Assembly (NCBI GenBank): GCA_031290545.1
Contig: JAITNJ010000043.1
Coordinates: forward strand, 1 to 32,969
Direction: 5' to 3'
Length of the DNA stretch: 32,969 nt
Source of the DNA: Rhodospirillaceae bacterium
Lineage (GTDB): Bacteria; Pseudomonadota; Alphaproteobacteria; Rhodospirillales; Magnetospirillaceae
Of the stretch, positions 8,480 through 19,400 are shown in pieces. Below the pieces are notes generated by a model. That model made no database searches, was not told the DNA's origin, and was given only the letters and a program-made list of their open reading frames with translations. The stretch's first letter is position 1, and each line of letters starts with the position of its first letter. The position numbers and the translations under genes were made by a program.

Positions 8480-8679
8480 CAACTAAACTCCAAATACTAT
8501 ATCAAAATTAATACCAAGATGTTTTCAACTACATCTATAAATTATTCCTACCTACATAATAAATTAATCTAAACAGATCTTCCAAACAACAACTGCACTA
8601 ACAGATGTTATTTAATGACTATATTTATAGCCAATCACTAATATTTTATTTTTGTTATCAAGAATTTTCAATATTCAAA

Positions 8680-10515
8680 TTAATCAAAGCGTTTATGTAT
8701 ACCTCGATTTATTCGTCTTATAGCAAAGATCTTTGTTTTATCCTCAAGTGTCGCTACTGTTGTTTGTAGAATTTCTATAACACCGTCACGAATTGCAGAT
8801 TCTACTGACTCTAAAGCATTGTGAATTTGACTTTTTTCATCTATAGAAAGTAAATCGCCATCAGCTACTAAAGCAGCGCGTACTGCTAACAACGAACGAA
8901 TAGCTTCTACTTTTGCTTCAGCAAATAAACGTACTTTAATATCTTCGCGTGCATGCTCTAGCGAATCGCGTAGCATTCGTGTCATTTCATCTTCAGTTAG
9001 ACCATATGACGGTTTCACAGAGACTTCTTGCTCAATACCGGTAATTTTCTCTTTAGCACTCACTGTCAATAAGCCATCTGCGTCAACAACAAAAGTCACA
9101 CAAATACGCGCTCTTCCTGCTACCATTTGAGGAATTCCTGATAATACAAAACTAGCCAAAGATCTGCATTGTTCAACCATTTCGCGTTCACCCTGAACAA
9201 CATGTATTAACATTGAATCTTGATTATTCTGATAAGTAGTAAATTCTTGTGCCATTGCAACAGGAATAGGAGTATTGCGTGGAATCACTCTTTCAACGAT
9301 ACCTCCCATAGTTTCAATTCCTAGGCTTAGAGGTGTAACATCTAAAAGTAACGTGCTTGATCCAGCTGTTAGCGCATATGCCTGCATAGCGGCACCAACA
9401 GCAACCACCTCATCTGGATTTATATCTACCAAGGGATTACATTCAAAAAATTCAGAAACACGACGACGTATCAATGGAACACGGGTACAACCGCCAACCA
9501 ACACAACTCCTTTAATTTCTTTAACAGAGATTCCAGCATCAATTATCACACCACGACAAATAGAAATAGTGCGTTCAACAATATTGGTAATTAATGATTC
9601 AAATGTTTTAAGATCAAGATAATGACGGCTAGATTTATCATTAATTTTTATTACCCAATCACCACAAGAATTAATAGATAAACATTCCTTAGCCATTCGT
9701 CCTATTGATAAAACCTGTTTAGCTTCAGTAGATGTAATTGTTTCATTTCCAAATAACTTAGTTCGTTCTGATAAAAAAACCTCAGCAATAGAATGATCTA
9801 AATCATCTCCACCTAATGCTACATCACCACCAGTAGCTCGTACTTGAAAAACACCCCTTTCCATATGTAATAACGAAATATCGAAAGTTCCTCCTCCAAA
9901 ATCGTAAATCGCATAAAGACCCTCAACATGATTATCAAGACCATAAGCAAGTGCAGCTGCTGTCGGTTCATTAATTAGACGCAACACTTTTATTCCGGCA
10001 AGCTTAGCTGCATCTTTAGTTGCATTACGTGCTGCGTCATCAAAATATGCTGGAACAGTTATGACAGCACTTTTTACAGAACCTAGCGCATTCTCAGCTC
10101 TTGCTTTAATCGCTAGCAAAATATCTGCTGACACCTCAACAGGAGTCAGCGTTTTTCCAGACACTTTCAGACGAACCATACCGCCATCTGCAGCAATACC
10201 CAATTCAAATGGTAATGTTCCAACAAGAGACTTAATGTCAGATATACCACGTCCCATAAGACGTTTTATCGAACTAACTACTATTTGTGGATTACTTAGA
10301 AGTTCATGACGTGCTTCATTTCCAACGACTATAGAACCATCATCACCATAAGCAACTACTGACGGAATTAATCCAGATCCCTGTTCATCACGAAGCACCA
10401 AACTTTGACCATTCTTTACAACAGCAACAACTGAATTGGTAGTGCCGAGATCAATACCAATAGCAACATCATTTTTATTAGACCGTGATGTTGGTTCATT
10501 GATCTGCAATAACAT
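8680..10515 (-). CDS. hscA: HscA, Hsp70-type Fe-S assembly chaperone
   Basis: Specialised Hsp70 that, with HscB, drives Fe-S cluster release from the IscU scaffold (recognising its LPPVK loop) by ATP hydrolysis. The nucleotide-binding domain shows IGIDLGTTNS (about residues 19-28), INEPTAAALAYG, IYDFGGGTFDIS and VLVGGCTRVPLIRR. The substrate-binding domain has LLDVTPLSLGIETMGG. At 611 residues it has the usual HscA length and is shorter than DnaK. The track start at 10518 is a TTG. The next codon, ATG 10515, overlaps the hscB stop as TGATG, so coupled initiation there is preferred. It follows hscB directly, as in other isc operons. No ferredoxin gene follows it. Confidence 0.95.
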   Translation of the reverse strand: MLLQINEPTSRSNKNDVAIGIDLGTTNSVVAVVKNGQSLVLRDEQGSGLIPSVVAYGDDGSIVVGNEARHELLSNPQIVVSSIKRLMGRGISDIKSLVGTLPFELGIAADGGMVRLKVSGKTLTPVEVSADILLAIKARAENALGSVKSAVITVPAYFDDAARNATKDAAKLAGIKVLRLINEPTAAALAYGLDNHVEGLYAIYDFGGGTFDISLLHMERGVFQVRATGGDVALGGDDLDHSIAEVFLSERTKLFGNETITSTEAKQVLSIGRMAKECLSINSCGDWVIKINDKSSRHYLDLKTFESLITNIVERTISICRGVIIDAGISVKEIKGVVLVGGCTRVPLIRRRVSEFFECNPLVDINPDEVVAVGAAMQAYALTAGSSTLLLDVTPLSLGIETMGGIVERVIPRNTPIPVAMAQEFTTYQNNQDSMLIHVVQGEREMVEQCRSLASFVLSGIPQMVAGRARICVTFVVDADGLLTVSAKEKITGIEQEVSVKPSYGLTEDEMTRMLRDSLEHAREDIKVRLFAEAKVEAIRSLLAVRAALVADGDLLSIDEKSQIHNALESVESAIRDGVIEILQTTVATLEDKTKIFAIRRINRGIHKRFD

Positions 10516-11144
10516 CAAATATTAATTCCTGTTATGTAAATTTTACGAGAACTAGATTCTTCAAATAATTTTTTAAAATATTTGAGACGCGTTGTTAGCT
10601 CTACAGCAATATCAAGATTTTCTTTAACAAAAGCTTTTTCTAAGGACGTTTCACAAAGAATCATTTTAGCATTTATTTGATCCTCTATCACTTTGATTTC
10701 ATCAACAGTATCAGCATCATTTAGCAGTTCATGTATCTCCATTATTTCCATCAATAAATCACTATTAGTCGTTTTAGTTATTAAATCAATATCAACACAT
10801 CCAGATAACCGCAAAAGATAATAAGCACGTTTTAATGGGTTCTTAAGTGTTTCGTAAGCCTCGTTTAACACTGTTACTTGAGCTTGCGATAAAATCTGTT
10901 CTTTCGAAGTATGACAAACAAACTTGTCAGGATGAAGAAGTCGTTGAAAATGAAAATATTGACGATCTAGTTCGGATAAATCAAGAACGTAACAGCGACA
11001 TATTCCGAGTCTAACAAAATGATCAATATCGCTAGGCGGTTGTATTACATCGCAAGTTGGGCAAAACAATGCATGTTTAATAACAGGCCCTTTACATGAC
11101 CAACAACAAGATACATCTGAATTCAATTTATATAAATCATTCAT
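10515..11144 (-). CDS. hscB: HscB, J-domain co-chaperone with N-terminal zinc module
   Basis: DnaJ-type partner that delivers IscU to HscA and stimulates its ATPase. The J-domain carries the HPD motif (LLHPDKFV), then NEAYETLKNPLKRAYYLL. A C-terminal three-helix IscU-binding region follows. In front of the J-domain is a CxxC...CxxC pair (CWSC and CPTC), a probable zinc-binding module. I recall this module from alphaproteobacterial and mitochondrial HscB but not from E. coli. The start is uncertain. The track uses TTG 11177. ATG 11156 sits directly against an AAGGAG, leaving no spacing. ATG 11144, 12 nt after the same AAGGAG, is used here and gives 209 residues. It ends in a one-base overlap with hscA. 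Confidence 0.92.
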   Translation of the reverse strand: MNDLYKLNSDVSCCWSCKGPVIKHALFCPTCDVIQPPSDIDHFVRLGICRCYVLDLSELDRQYFHFQRLLHPDKFVCHTSKEQILSQAQVTVLNEAYETLKNPLKRAYYLLRLSGCVDIDLITKTTNSDLLMEIMEIHELLNDADTVDEIKVIEDQINAKMILCETSLEKAFVKENLDIAVELTTRLKYFKKLFEESSSRKIYITGINI

Positions 11145-11215
11145 TACTTCGCTCATCTCCTTAAGGTTTGTTATCAAATTAGACGAACGAATCTCAATTA
11201 AGAATATGCTAGCTA

Positions 11216-11557
11216 TTAAACGTGAAAAGATTTACCGCAATTACACCGACCCTTTTCGTTTGGATTGCGAAATACAAAACCTGACTGAAAATTTTCTTCT
11301 ACAAAATCCATTTCTGTTCCAAAAATAAATATTGTTGCTTTATGGTCAATTAGCAATGTTACGCCTTTGGTTTCCACAACATCGTCTGTTGGATTTTTTT
11401 CATCTGCAAATTCTATAGTATAAGTCAGTCCAGAACATCCTTTTGTGCAAACACCAATACGGACACCTACAGTTGGCTTCTTTCGATCAGCTATCATTAT
11501 TTTAATACGATTAACAGCAGCATCACTCAATGTTATAGGTGATATATACTCAGTCAT
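11216..11557 (-). CDS. iscA: IscA-type (A-type) Fe-S carrier protein
   Basis: A-type carrier that receives Fe-S clusters and passes them to apo-proteins, mainly 4Fe-4S targets. The three ligand cysteines are present: Cys41 in KGCSGLTY, and Cys105 and Cys107 in GRCNCGKSF. The 113-residue length is typical. The ATG is preceded by AGG at 8-nt spacing. It starts 11 bp after the iscU stop, consistent with one transcript. An extra cysteine, Cys37, precedes the first ligand. Separating IscA from ErpA or SufA by sequence alone is uncertain, so the symbol rests on its position between iscU and hscB. Confidence 0.93.
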   Translation of the reverse strand: MTEYISPITLSDAAVNRIKIMIADRKKPTVGVRIGVCTKGCSGLTYTIEFADEKNPTDDVVETKGVTLLIDHKATIFIFGTEMDFVEENFQSGFVFRNPNEKGRCNCGKSFHV

Positions 11558-11568
11558 ATTTATTACCT

Positions 11569-11961
11569 TTATTCGTCATTAAACTTATTCTTTTTCTTAT
11601 AGTCAGCAATCGCAGCTTTAATAGCATCTTCAGCCAATACTGAACAATGTATTTTAACTGGTGGTAAAGCTAATTGTTGAGCAATTTCATTGTTTTTGAT
11701 TTTTGCAGCCTCTTCAAGTGTTTTCCCCTTTACCCATTCAGTAACAAGCGATGATGACGCTATAGCAGAGCCACATCCAAAGGTCTTGAATTTAGCATCT
11801 TCGATAATTCCACTGGCATTCACTTTAATTTGTAATTTCATTACGTCACCACAAGCAGGCGCTCCAACCAAACCAGTACCAACGCCATTTTCTTCTTTAT
11901 TAAACGAACCCACATTACGTGGATGTTCATAGTGATCAACTAGCTTTTCATTGTAAGACAT
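11569..11961 (-). CDS. iscU: IscU, Fe-S cluster assembly scaffold
   Basis: Scaffold on which the 2Fe-2S cluster is built from sulfur donated by IscS, then released by HscA/HscB. All key residues are visible: Cys37 and Asp39 in APACGD, Cys63 in TFGCGSAIASS, Cys106 in KIHCSVLAEDA, and the HscA-binding LPPVK loop at residues 99-103. The 130-residue length is normal. The ATG is preceded by a strong GGAGG with short spacing, one of the best ribosome binding sites in the window. It lies 69 bp after iscS in the isc order. Confidence 0.97.
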   Translation of the reverse strand: MSYNEKLVDHYEHPRNVGSFNKEENGVGTGLVGAPACGDVMKLQIKVNASGIIEDAKFKTFGCGSAIASSSLVTEWVKGKTLEEAAKIKNNEIAQQLALPPVKIHCSVLAEDAIKAAIADYKKKNKFNDE

Positions 11962-12030
11962 AAAGCCTCCACTAAATTCGTTCTACTATCTCTTGAATTT
12001 TCATCTTTTTTGTAAGTAAATCATTCTTTA

Positions 12031-13281
12031 CTAATCATTATGATGAGTAAAATCAATTGAGTTAATATCTATACCTTCAAGATGCATTTCCCATAAAGGG
12101 CTCAATTCACGTAATCGATTAACTGCCTCAACAATATGATCAATAGTATAGTCTATTTCTTTTTTAGTAGTAAATCGACCAATGCCGATTCTAAGACTAG
12201 TATGCACCATTTCAACATCAACACCCAAAGCTTTTAACACATATGATGGTTCAAGAGACGCTGATGTACATGCTGATCCAGACGATACAGCAATATTTTT
12301 GACTCCCATCATTAAACCTTCTCCTTCAACGAAGGCAAAACTAATGTTTAGATTCCCCGGAATACGTTTTTCTAAATCACCATTTAAATAAACATAAGAT
12401 AAACGATCATTTATACCTTTCAATAGACGATCTCGCAAAATTCGTAACCTTTCGCTCTCAATAGGCATTTTCTCTATAGATAAACTACAAGCTTCACCAA
12501 ATCCAACGCACAATGGTGTTGCTAGCGTTCCTGAACGAACGCCGCGTTCTTGCCTCCCACCATCGATCAATGCTTGCAAGTAAACTCGAGGTTTGCGTCG
12601 TAAATAAAGTGCACCAATTCCCTTTGGGCCATAAATCTTATGTGCAGAAATACTCATTAAATCTATATTCATTACATCAACGTCAATAGGAATTTTACCA
12701 ACAGCTTGAGCCGCATCAGTATGAAAAAAAATACCATGCTCTCGACAAATCAAGCCAATTTCTGTCAAAGGCTGAATAACACCAATTTCATTATTAACTG
12801 CCATTATAGAAATCAGAATTGTCTGATCTGTAATTGCCTCTTTTAATTCTTCAAGATTAATTAGACCATTTTTTTTAACCGACAAATATGTTACCCTGAA
12901 TCCATTTTGCTCAAGACTGCGACATGAGGCTAATACACATTTATGTTCGGTTATTACTGTAATGACATGATTTTTCTTTTCACGATAAAAATGAGCTACA
13001 CCCTTTATAGCAAGATTATTTGACTCAGTAGCTCCAGAAGTGAAAATAATTTCTTTAGAAGATGCATTAATTATATTAGCAATTTTTTCTCTTGCTCCTT
13101 CTACGGCTTCTTCAGCTTCCCAACCGTAATAGTGATTACGTGAATGAGAATTGCCAAAACGTTCTGTAAAATAAGGTAACATCACTTCGACAACCTGTGG
13201 ATCACAGGGAGTTGTAGCTTGATAATCTAGATAGATTGGTTTTATTAATTTATTGTTATCATTAATTGTTAATTTATTCAT
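12031..13281 (-). CDS. iscS: IscS, cysteine desulfurase
   Basis: PLP enzyme converting cysteine to alanine with a persulfide on its active-site Cys, supplying sulfur to IscU and tRNA thiolation enzymes. The N-terminal motif is [26 protein letters not shown] and [14 protein letters not shown] (PLP lysine) follow. The mobile-loop cysteine is in [17 protein letters not shown]. The extended C-terminus [18 protein letters not shown] resembles the IscU-contact tail of housekeeping IscS. The track uses ATG 13314. ATG 13281, 11 nt after a GGAG, is preferred (416 residues), though spacing is long and either is possible. It follows the nifS-like paralogue. Confidence 0.95.
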   Translation of the reverse strand: MNKLTINDNNKLIKPIYLDYQATTPCDPQVVEVMLPYFTERFGNSHSRNHYYGWEAEEAVEGAREKIANIINASSKEIIFTSGATESNNLAIKGVAHFYREKKNHVITVITEHKCVLASCRSLEQNGFRVTYLSVKKNGLINLEELKEAITDQTILISIMAVNNEIGVIQPLTEIGLICREHGIFFHTDAAQAVGKIPIDVDVMNIDLMSISAHKIYGPKGIGALYLRRKPRVYLQALIDGGRQERGVRSGTLATPLCVGFGEACSLSIEKMPIESERLRILRDRLLKGINDRLSYVYLNGDLEKRIPGNLNISFAFVEGEGLMMGVKNIAVSSGSACTSASLEPSYVLKALGVDVEMVHTSLRIGIGRFTTKKEIDYTIDHIVEAVNRLRELSPLWEMHLEGIDINSIDFTHHND

Positions 13282-13329
13282 TTTAGCTTCATCTCCAAGC
13301 AGCAATTTGATCATAATTATTGCTTTACA

Positions 13330-14460
13330 TCAAGCACTAGCTAATTTCCTTTTAGAAACTAAATCAAAGCGATTTATTAAACTTAAGAAAACATCAATAA
13401 ACCGTGCGACGTCATGTTCAGTACTTGCCCATCCAAAACTAACTCTAATTGCAGAAGATGCTAAAAAGTCTGCACCCATTGCTACAAGAACATGACTTGG
13501 TGCTACATTCCCAGAACTACATGCAGATCCAGAGCTAACTGCAATATTAGCTAGATCTAACCCAATCAATAACGTCTGTGCCATAACATCTGGTACAGCA
13601 AAGCAAGAAGTATTAGGAAGTCTAGCTGTTAGTTTACCAAAAATAACAAGACGTGGAACTTTTTCACAAAATATTTGCTCTATTCGATCTCGTAATCCAG
13701 CTAATCGTTCAACTTCTCCAATCTCACCATTAACTTCATTCGCTGCAGCACCAAAACCAATAATTCCAATAATATTCTCAGTTCCAGCACGACGAGTCCA
13801 CTCCTGATCACCGCCTAATAGCGTAGGTAAAAATTTAGCATTAGGATTAGTTAAAAGCAAAGCACCAACTCCAGCAGGACCGCCAATTTTATGAGCTGAA
13901 ACTGCTAATGAATCGACACCTAACTCACATAAATTTATTTTAATCTTACCAACAGCCTGTATAGCATCACAATGCACGATCGCGCCATGTGCTTTAGCAA
14001 GTCGCACCACATCGATAATTGGTTGAATAACTCCAGTCTCATTGTTAGCTAACATTACTGTTACCAAAGTTGGCTCATTACTTTCTGATAACAGACGATC
14101 AAGTTCTAATAAATCAATTACTCCAGATTGCTTAACCGCTATTCTTTTCCCATACTTAACTTTTAATACAGATGCATGCTCTATACTTGAGGTCAAAAAA
14201 CGCTTATTACCCCACCCATTTATTGCTAAAGCATTAGCTTCAGTTCCACCTGAAGTAAATATTACACATTCGGGCTGACATCCAAGCAAAACTGCCACAT
14301 TTTTTCTAGCTTCTTCGATCAAATTTCTTGTAGTACGACCAAAGCTATGCATTGAAGAAGGATTACCAAAATAATCCATAGAACGCATAATCGCCTTACG
14401 AACAGATGTACGTATAGGCGAAGTTGCATTATAATCTAGATATGTAGCAAGTGAAGTCAT
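13330..14460 (-). CDS. Second cysteine desulfurase (NifS/IscS-like paralogue)
   Basis: A second PLP-dependent cysteine desulfurase immediately upstream of iscS, separated by 48 bp (or 15 bp if iscS uses its longer start). It has YLDYNATSPI at the N-terminus, HCDAIQAVGKIKIN, SAHKIGGPAGVGALLL with the PLP lysine, and SSGSACSSGNVAPSHVL with the catalytic cysteine, so it appears catalytically complete. It is shorter (376 residues) than IscS and lacks the IscS-type C-terminal tail. The track start 14475 is a TTG. ATG 14460 has GGAG at 9-nt spacing and is preferred. Paired desulfurases in isc clusters are known from Rickettsiales and Rhodospirillales relatives. The division of labour is not established from sequence; one may serve tRNA thiolation or another acceptor. 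Confidence 0.92.
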   Translation of the reverse strand: MTSLATYLDYNATSPIRTSVRKAIMRSMDYFGNPSSMHSFGRTTRNLIEEARKNVAVLLGCQPECVIFTSGGTEANALAINGWGNKRFLTSSIEHASVLKVKYGKRIAVKQSGVIDLLELDRLLSESNEPTLVTVMLANNETGVIQPIIDVVRLAKAHGAIVHCDAIQAVGKIKINLCELGVDSLAVSAHKIGGPAGVGALLLTNPNAKFLPTLLGGDQEWTRRAGTENIIGIIGFGAAANEVNGEIGEVERLAGLRDRIEQIFCEKVPRLVIFGKLTARLPNTSCFAVPDVMAQTLLIGLDLANIAVSSGSACSSGNVAPSHVLVAMGADFLASSAIRVSFGWASTEHDVARFIDVFLSLINRFDLVSKRKLASA

Positions 14461-15193
14461 CAAAATTTGCTCCAAATCCTAGAATAATAAATTAATATCA
14501 TACACTGTTCTTTTTTTTTGCATAAACATCGTGTAGTACATCACTAACACGCCTAACTGCATTACAAAAAATCATTATGTCATTAATCACCAGCATGACT
14601 AATGCTTACATTTATATAATGAATCTTCACAATTTTTTATCAACTACTATGAAAAGTTGATCGCAAATTTATAGCATAATTATCACATAACCATTTTTAA
14701 CGTGATAATAAATGATATGGTTTTATGGAAAACATAAGTTTTCAAACTTTTTGCTTTATATTTAAGTTTCTAAATCTGATTTTTCTTTAAACTTAAATTG
14801 TCATATCATTGTTATATAAAAATAAATTGATTTTATCTCAATAGCACTTTTAGTATTTTTTTCGTTGGAGTAATTTAAAAACATTATTATCAATCTGTGC
14901 TATCAAATTAACCATGATATTTATACACAATACTTAATTGATATGCGTTGTTGTATTTACATTAAAAATAATAATCTTTAGATATTTATTCATAAATAGA
15001 ATATGAAAAATTTAATACAAAGATTTATGAAATTTAATATAAATAAAAATAGTTAATATTTTTATACTTGAGAGTTAAAAGATCATTAATACCATCAGAT
15101 ATGCTATAAAATAATTCATAAAATTACATTGCTTAGATACAATTAATACCCAAATTGATTTTAAAACAAATAACAACAAACTTGGTGATTTTC
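14461..15193. other. Long AT-rich spacer between the isc block and tyrS
   Basis: About 730 bp with no convincing gene. An iscR-type regulator is often found upstream of such a cluster, but I see no trace of its helix-turn-helix or cysteine motif here. A 32-codon minus-strand ORF (14498-14596) contains NAVRRVSDVLHDVYAKKK, with a 9-A run near its end, and is not recognisable. A perfect match to the DnaA-box consensus, TTATACACA, is at 14921-14929. An inverted repeat ATTATCAC / GTGATAAT spans 14679-14709. The rest is very AT-rich and could hold the divergent isc and tyrS promoters. Possibilities include an eroded gene or an unannotated RNA. Confidence 0.55.
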
Positions 15194-16447
15194 ATGACTA
15201 TTCTTCGTTCAGATTTTCTTCGTACTATTGTTGATCGCGGATTTCTTCATCAGTGTACAGATCTTAGAGGATTAGATGACCATATGGCAAATAACTCTAC
15301 AACAGCTTATATCGGTTTTGATTGCACTGCTGATTCATTGCATATTGGCAGTTTACTACCTATCATGCTACTGCGTCATTTACAAAATTGTGACCACAAG
15401 CCAATCGTTCTGATTGGTGGTGGAACTACAAAGATAGGAGATCCTTCTGGTAAAAATGCAGCCAGAAAATTGCTTTCAGACGACGAAATCTTGCATAATA
15501 TGAACAGCATTAAAAAGATATTTGATAAATTCTTAAAATTCGGAGATTGTTTAACAGATGCAGTTATAGTCAATAATGCAGATTGGCTAGATAGCATCAA
15601 TTATATTTCGTTCCTTCGCGATTTCGGTAAATATTTTTCAATTAATAGAATGTTAAATTTTGATTCAGTAAAATTACGTCTAAAACGTGAACAACAACTG
15701 AGTTTTCTTGAATTTAACTATATGATTTTACAAGCATATGATTTTTTGAAATTGTCACATCATTATAAATGTACATTACAAATAGGTGGCTCAGATCAAT
15801 GGGGCAATATTGTCAATGGTGTTGAATTGGGACGTCGTATTGATGGACGCAATTTGTTTGGTTTAACCATACCATTAATGACTACTGCTTCTGGCTCCAA
15901 AATGGGCAAAACAGCAGATGGAGCCGTGTGGATAACAGATCGTCTATCACCATGGAATTATTGGCAGTTTTGGCGCAATACTAAAGATACTGATGTTGAA
16001 CGTTTTTTAAAGTTGTTCACAGAACTTCCTCTTGACGAGATAAAGCGTCTGTCCAACTTGAAGGAAACTGATATTAATTATGCCAAGAAGATCTTAGCAA
16101 ATGAAGCAACTCGTTTAGCACACGGTACTATTGCCGCAACACAAGCAGCTAAGACTGCCGAACAAACTTTCGAAGATAACTCTTCTATAGCAGAAGGCCT
16201 TCCTACTATAATGATCTCTACAACAGAATTGGATAACGGTATTCATGCATTCATCTTATTTACTATGGCTGGCTTAGCCACCTCTAACAGTGAAGCACGT
16301 CGTTTAATAAAAAATGGTGGCGCTAAAATTAATAACGATGTTGTAAACAACGAGACTGAACTGATCTGTACCACTCATATCAAAAATGGATTCATTAAAC
16401 TATCGGCAGGTAAAAAACGTCATATTTTAATTAAAACACAAATGTAA
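15194..16447 (+). CDS. tyrS: Tyrosyl-tRNA synthetase
   Basis: Charges tRNA-Tyr with tyrosine in the cytoplasm. The class I HIGH-type motif is HIGS (residues 50-53, in DSLHIGSLL). The KMSKS-type loop is KMGKT (residues 236-240). The tyrosine/tRNA region [12 protein letters not shown] is intact, and a C-terminal S4-like RNA-binding domain ([15 protein letters not shown]) is complete. The track begins at a TTG with 13 extra residues. The ATG at 15194 gives the family-typical 417 residues, with GGTG upstream. It converges on the AsmA-like gene with only 4 bp between stop codons. The upstream neighbour is the long AT-rich spacer. Confidence 0.96.
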   Translation: MTILRSDFLRTIVDRGFLHQCTDLRGLDDHMANNSTTAYIGFDCTADSLHIGSLLPIMLLRHLQNCDHKPIVLIGGGTTKIGDPSGKNAARKLLSDDEILHNMNSIKKIFDKFLKFGDCLTDAVIVNNADWLDSINYISFLRDFGKYFSINRMLNFDSVKLRLKREQQLSFLEFNYMILQAYDFLKLSHHYKCTLQIGGSDQWGNIVNGVELGRRIDGRNLFGLTIPLMTTASGSKMGKTADGAVWITDRLSPWNYWQFWRNTKDTDVERFLKLFTELPLDEIKRLSNLKETDINYAKKILANEATRLAHGTIAATQAAKTAEQTFEDNSSIAEGLPTIMISTTELDNGIHAFILFTMAGLATSNSEARRLIKNGGAKINNDVVNNETELICTTHIKNGFIKLSAGKKRHILIKTQM

Positions 16448-16451
16448 ATCA

Positions 16452-19400
16452 TCATTGTTTCATATTATTAAAAAAGATCTTTAATATATTAGGTGTCAAA
16501 GACGATAATGGATTGATAGTAATGGATGGATTGTTTAATGAACCACTCATAGAATAGTTTATAGCTATCATACCTCCATCATCTTTGTTTACTAACAGTA
16601 AGTTGATTATTGGTATTTTACTCGGAATATTGTTAATTATATTGAATGGTATTATTGTGCCATCTAGTTTTATAATATTTTTATCAAAATCAACCTGACC
16701 ATTAGCTGTTAATCCTAAAGTTAATCCTGAAAGTTTAGCATTTTTTATTGTTAATACGTCGTTATTCAGATTAAATGAAGTCTTCATTGTATTAAAAAAG
16801 ATGCCTTTTTTCTGCAATAAATCAAAAATACCTGTTATAGAGGCAGTGGCCAACAGTCTCATTAATATATTAGACTTAACTAATTGAAAATCAGTCAAAG
16901 TAAGCTTTCCATTAAATGACTGTTGTGAATCGTCATAACTTCCAATAATTGACAGTTTTCCATCATTAATATCTTTATAGATACCGATTTTTTTAAACAA
17001 AGATCCAGCATTATCACTAGTTATTTTGATATTTTTATTATTTACCTCAGAAAACAAATTTTCAAAATGTAAAGATTCTTCAGACTCTACTTTTCCGTCG
17101 ATTAATATCTTTTTCCAATTATTATGATCGCGTACTAGTGTTATTGTTACATTCTTAATAAAATCTTTTTCAGAAACCCAAACTTGGTCTAATTTTGCAT
17201 TAATAGAAAAAGACGGCAAGTTATAAGAGTTAGTGTTTTCTTGAAAGTTTCTTTTTGTTGACGGCGTCATAATATGGCTATCAGTTTGATTATCAAATGA
17301 TTCACCTAAAATAATTTCTCGACCATCAAAACTAACACCAGAGATATTTAAATTTAGATCATTATTTGATTTCAAGATCATCTTTCCTCGAATATCGGTA
17401 CGTCCAAACTTTATCTTATTGAATACCAATTTACTTAACTGACCATTCTCGAAACTTCCATTTCCTGAAACATCAAGATCATTGCCGCTTATAAATGAAA
17501 ATTTCGATATATTACTTAATTTACCATCAACAAAATGTACCAAAGCTGCGGCATGACCATCAGTGATCCGTTGTTTTTTCCAATTCAATTTTGGTAAATT
17601 TATAGCAACATCAGTTAAATCAGCTTGAATATTTAAATCATTACAATTCTCATTAATAGTTGTAACAACAACATCAATTGGAAGCTTACCACTCATAAAT
17701 GGTGTTTGGAATAACTTTGGAATAAATCCAATATTATGACGCTCATCATCATCCAAGACTGCTGTGATCTGATAACGATTACTAAAAATTGATTTTTTAT
17801 TTAAATTTTTACGCCACAAAATATTAGCAGGAATCCCATTTAATAAAGCACTTCCAGAAACATTCAATTTTTTAGAATCTACGAAAACAGTAAAATCTCC
17901 TCCACTTAGATCGAGGTCTAAAATGATATTTGGAAATATGAGATGATTGATTTGAGCTTTAGCTTGTACCTTTATTTGACTTAAATTTAGATTTTTTATC
18001 AATGGAAACTTTAAATTCAATAATGTAACAGAATCACCCTTAACTTTAGTTGATTGTACACCAAGAGTTTGAATCAAAGATAGTGGTTTGCTACCAATCA
18101 AATTCAATACATCACCAATCGATCCTGAAATTTTTAATGATATATCAATATCAGCAAATTTATTAGGATCTGACAATTTTCCTACAACAATCGTTCCATT
18201 ATCAATTTTAAGATTGGAAACATCTCCATTTTTTATGTCTATAGTAAATTTATTTGTATCAAACTGTGCATCAGCAACTATATTTTGTACCTTTGGCATA
18301 GAAGATAGATATTGAAGACTCACACAATCAAGTAACATTTTTCCGTCTAAACTAACTATACTAAAATCCATAAAACTTTGATTAGACTTACGTTTGGCAA
18401 GTAGATTAACTACTGCTGAATTAATACGACCTTTTGAAATATTGTTAACTATCCACGTGTACAAATTTAACGCTACATTAGAAGGCCATAATTTTTTTAA
18501 ATCATCAATAGAAAGATTTTCGATAAAAGCCCTAACTTCAATACGACTAGCTTCATTAATGTCATCAAGCTTTCCACTCAAACTGAGTAATGATTCTCCA
18601 AAATTGACACGAAATTCGTCTAGATTCAATGTATTCAACCCATCACTGATAGTTCCCCTGCAATCAATTGATTTAACCAACCAAGTAACACCTAGCAATG
18701 TATCAATTGTCCCTTCACCACCATTAATATCGAACTGAACATTATGCAGTCCTTGTTCAAGCGAATATTGTAATTCAATAGAACCATTAACTGGAAATTG
18801 CATTCCAGATAAAAATTGAAAACTTGGCATCAACACTGATGGGCAAATATTATCAAATGATACCTTGATCTGAATCGTCTGATCGATGATATTGTAGAAC
18901 GAATCAACATTGAACTTAAATTGTTCGTCGGATAACTGAGGTTTTATTTGAACTTTACCAGAAATACCATACTGATTACGACTTAACTGTAAATCAATTT
19001 TTGGTACATGCAATTGAATACCTAAAATTTCATCATCAATTACCAGATCGGCATTATCAACTTCAATATCATGTAATTGTCCGTATGCATTACATAAATA
19101 ATTTAACGATTCTGGTAAACTATGAAGAGTCTCAGATATAAAAAATGATACTCTATTACTAATTTTTTCTGATTTACCTATACTAAATTGAATATGTTTA
19201 TCAATGTCACGGCGTAAATTTATGTTAGGATGATCCAATCGCACTTTACTTAGTGTAATTTGACCATGTAATAATGATTCGCCGGACATGGAAATTAATA
19301 ATTCAGGAACAACCACCACATCATGATCGCCAATGGAAGCATGCACGTTCTCAGCATGAATATCAACAGACCATGTTTGTCGATTCCAAGCTATATAGAT

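Noticed and set aside
9275-9622. 115-codon plus-strand ORF inside hscA, and similar antisense ORFs within iscU, iscS, gyrB, recF and the AsmA-like gene
   Set aside because: Each is antisense to a well-supported gene and is explained by codon structure of the real strand.
15155-15193. TTG start for tyrS, adding 13 residues
   Set aside because: ATG 15194 aligns with the usual TyrRS N-terminus and gives the normal length.
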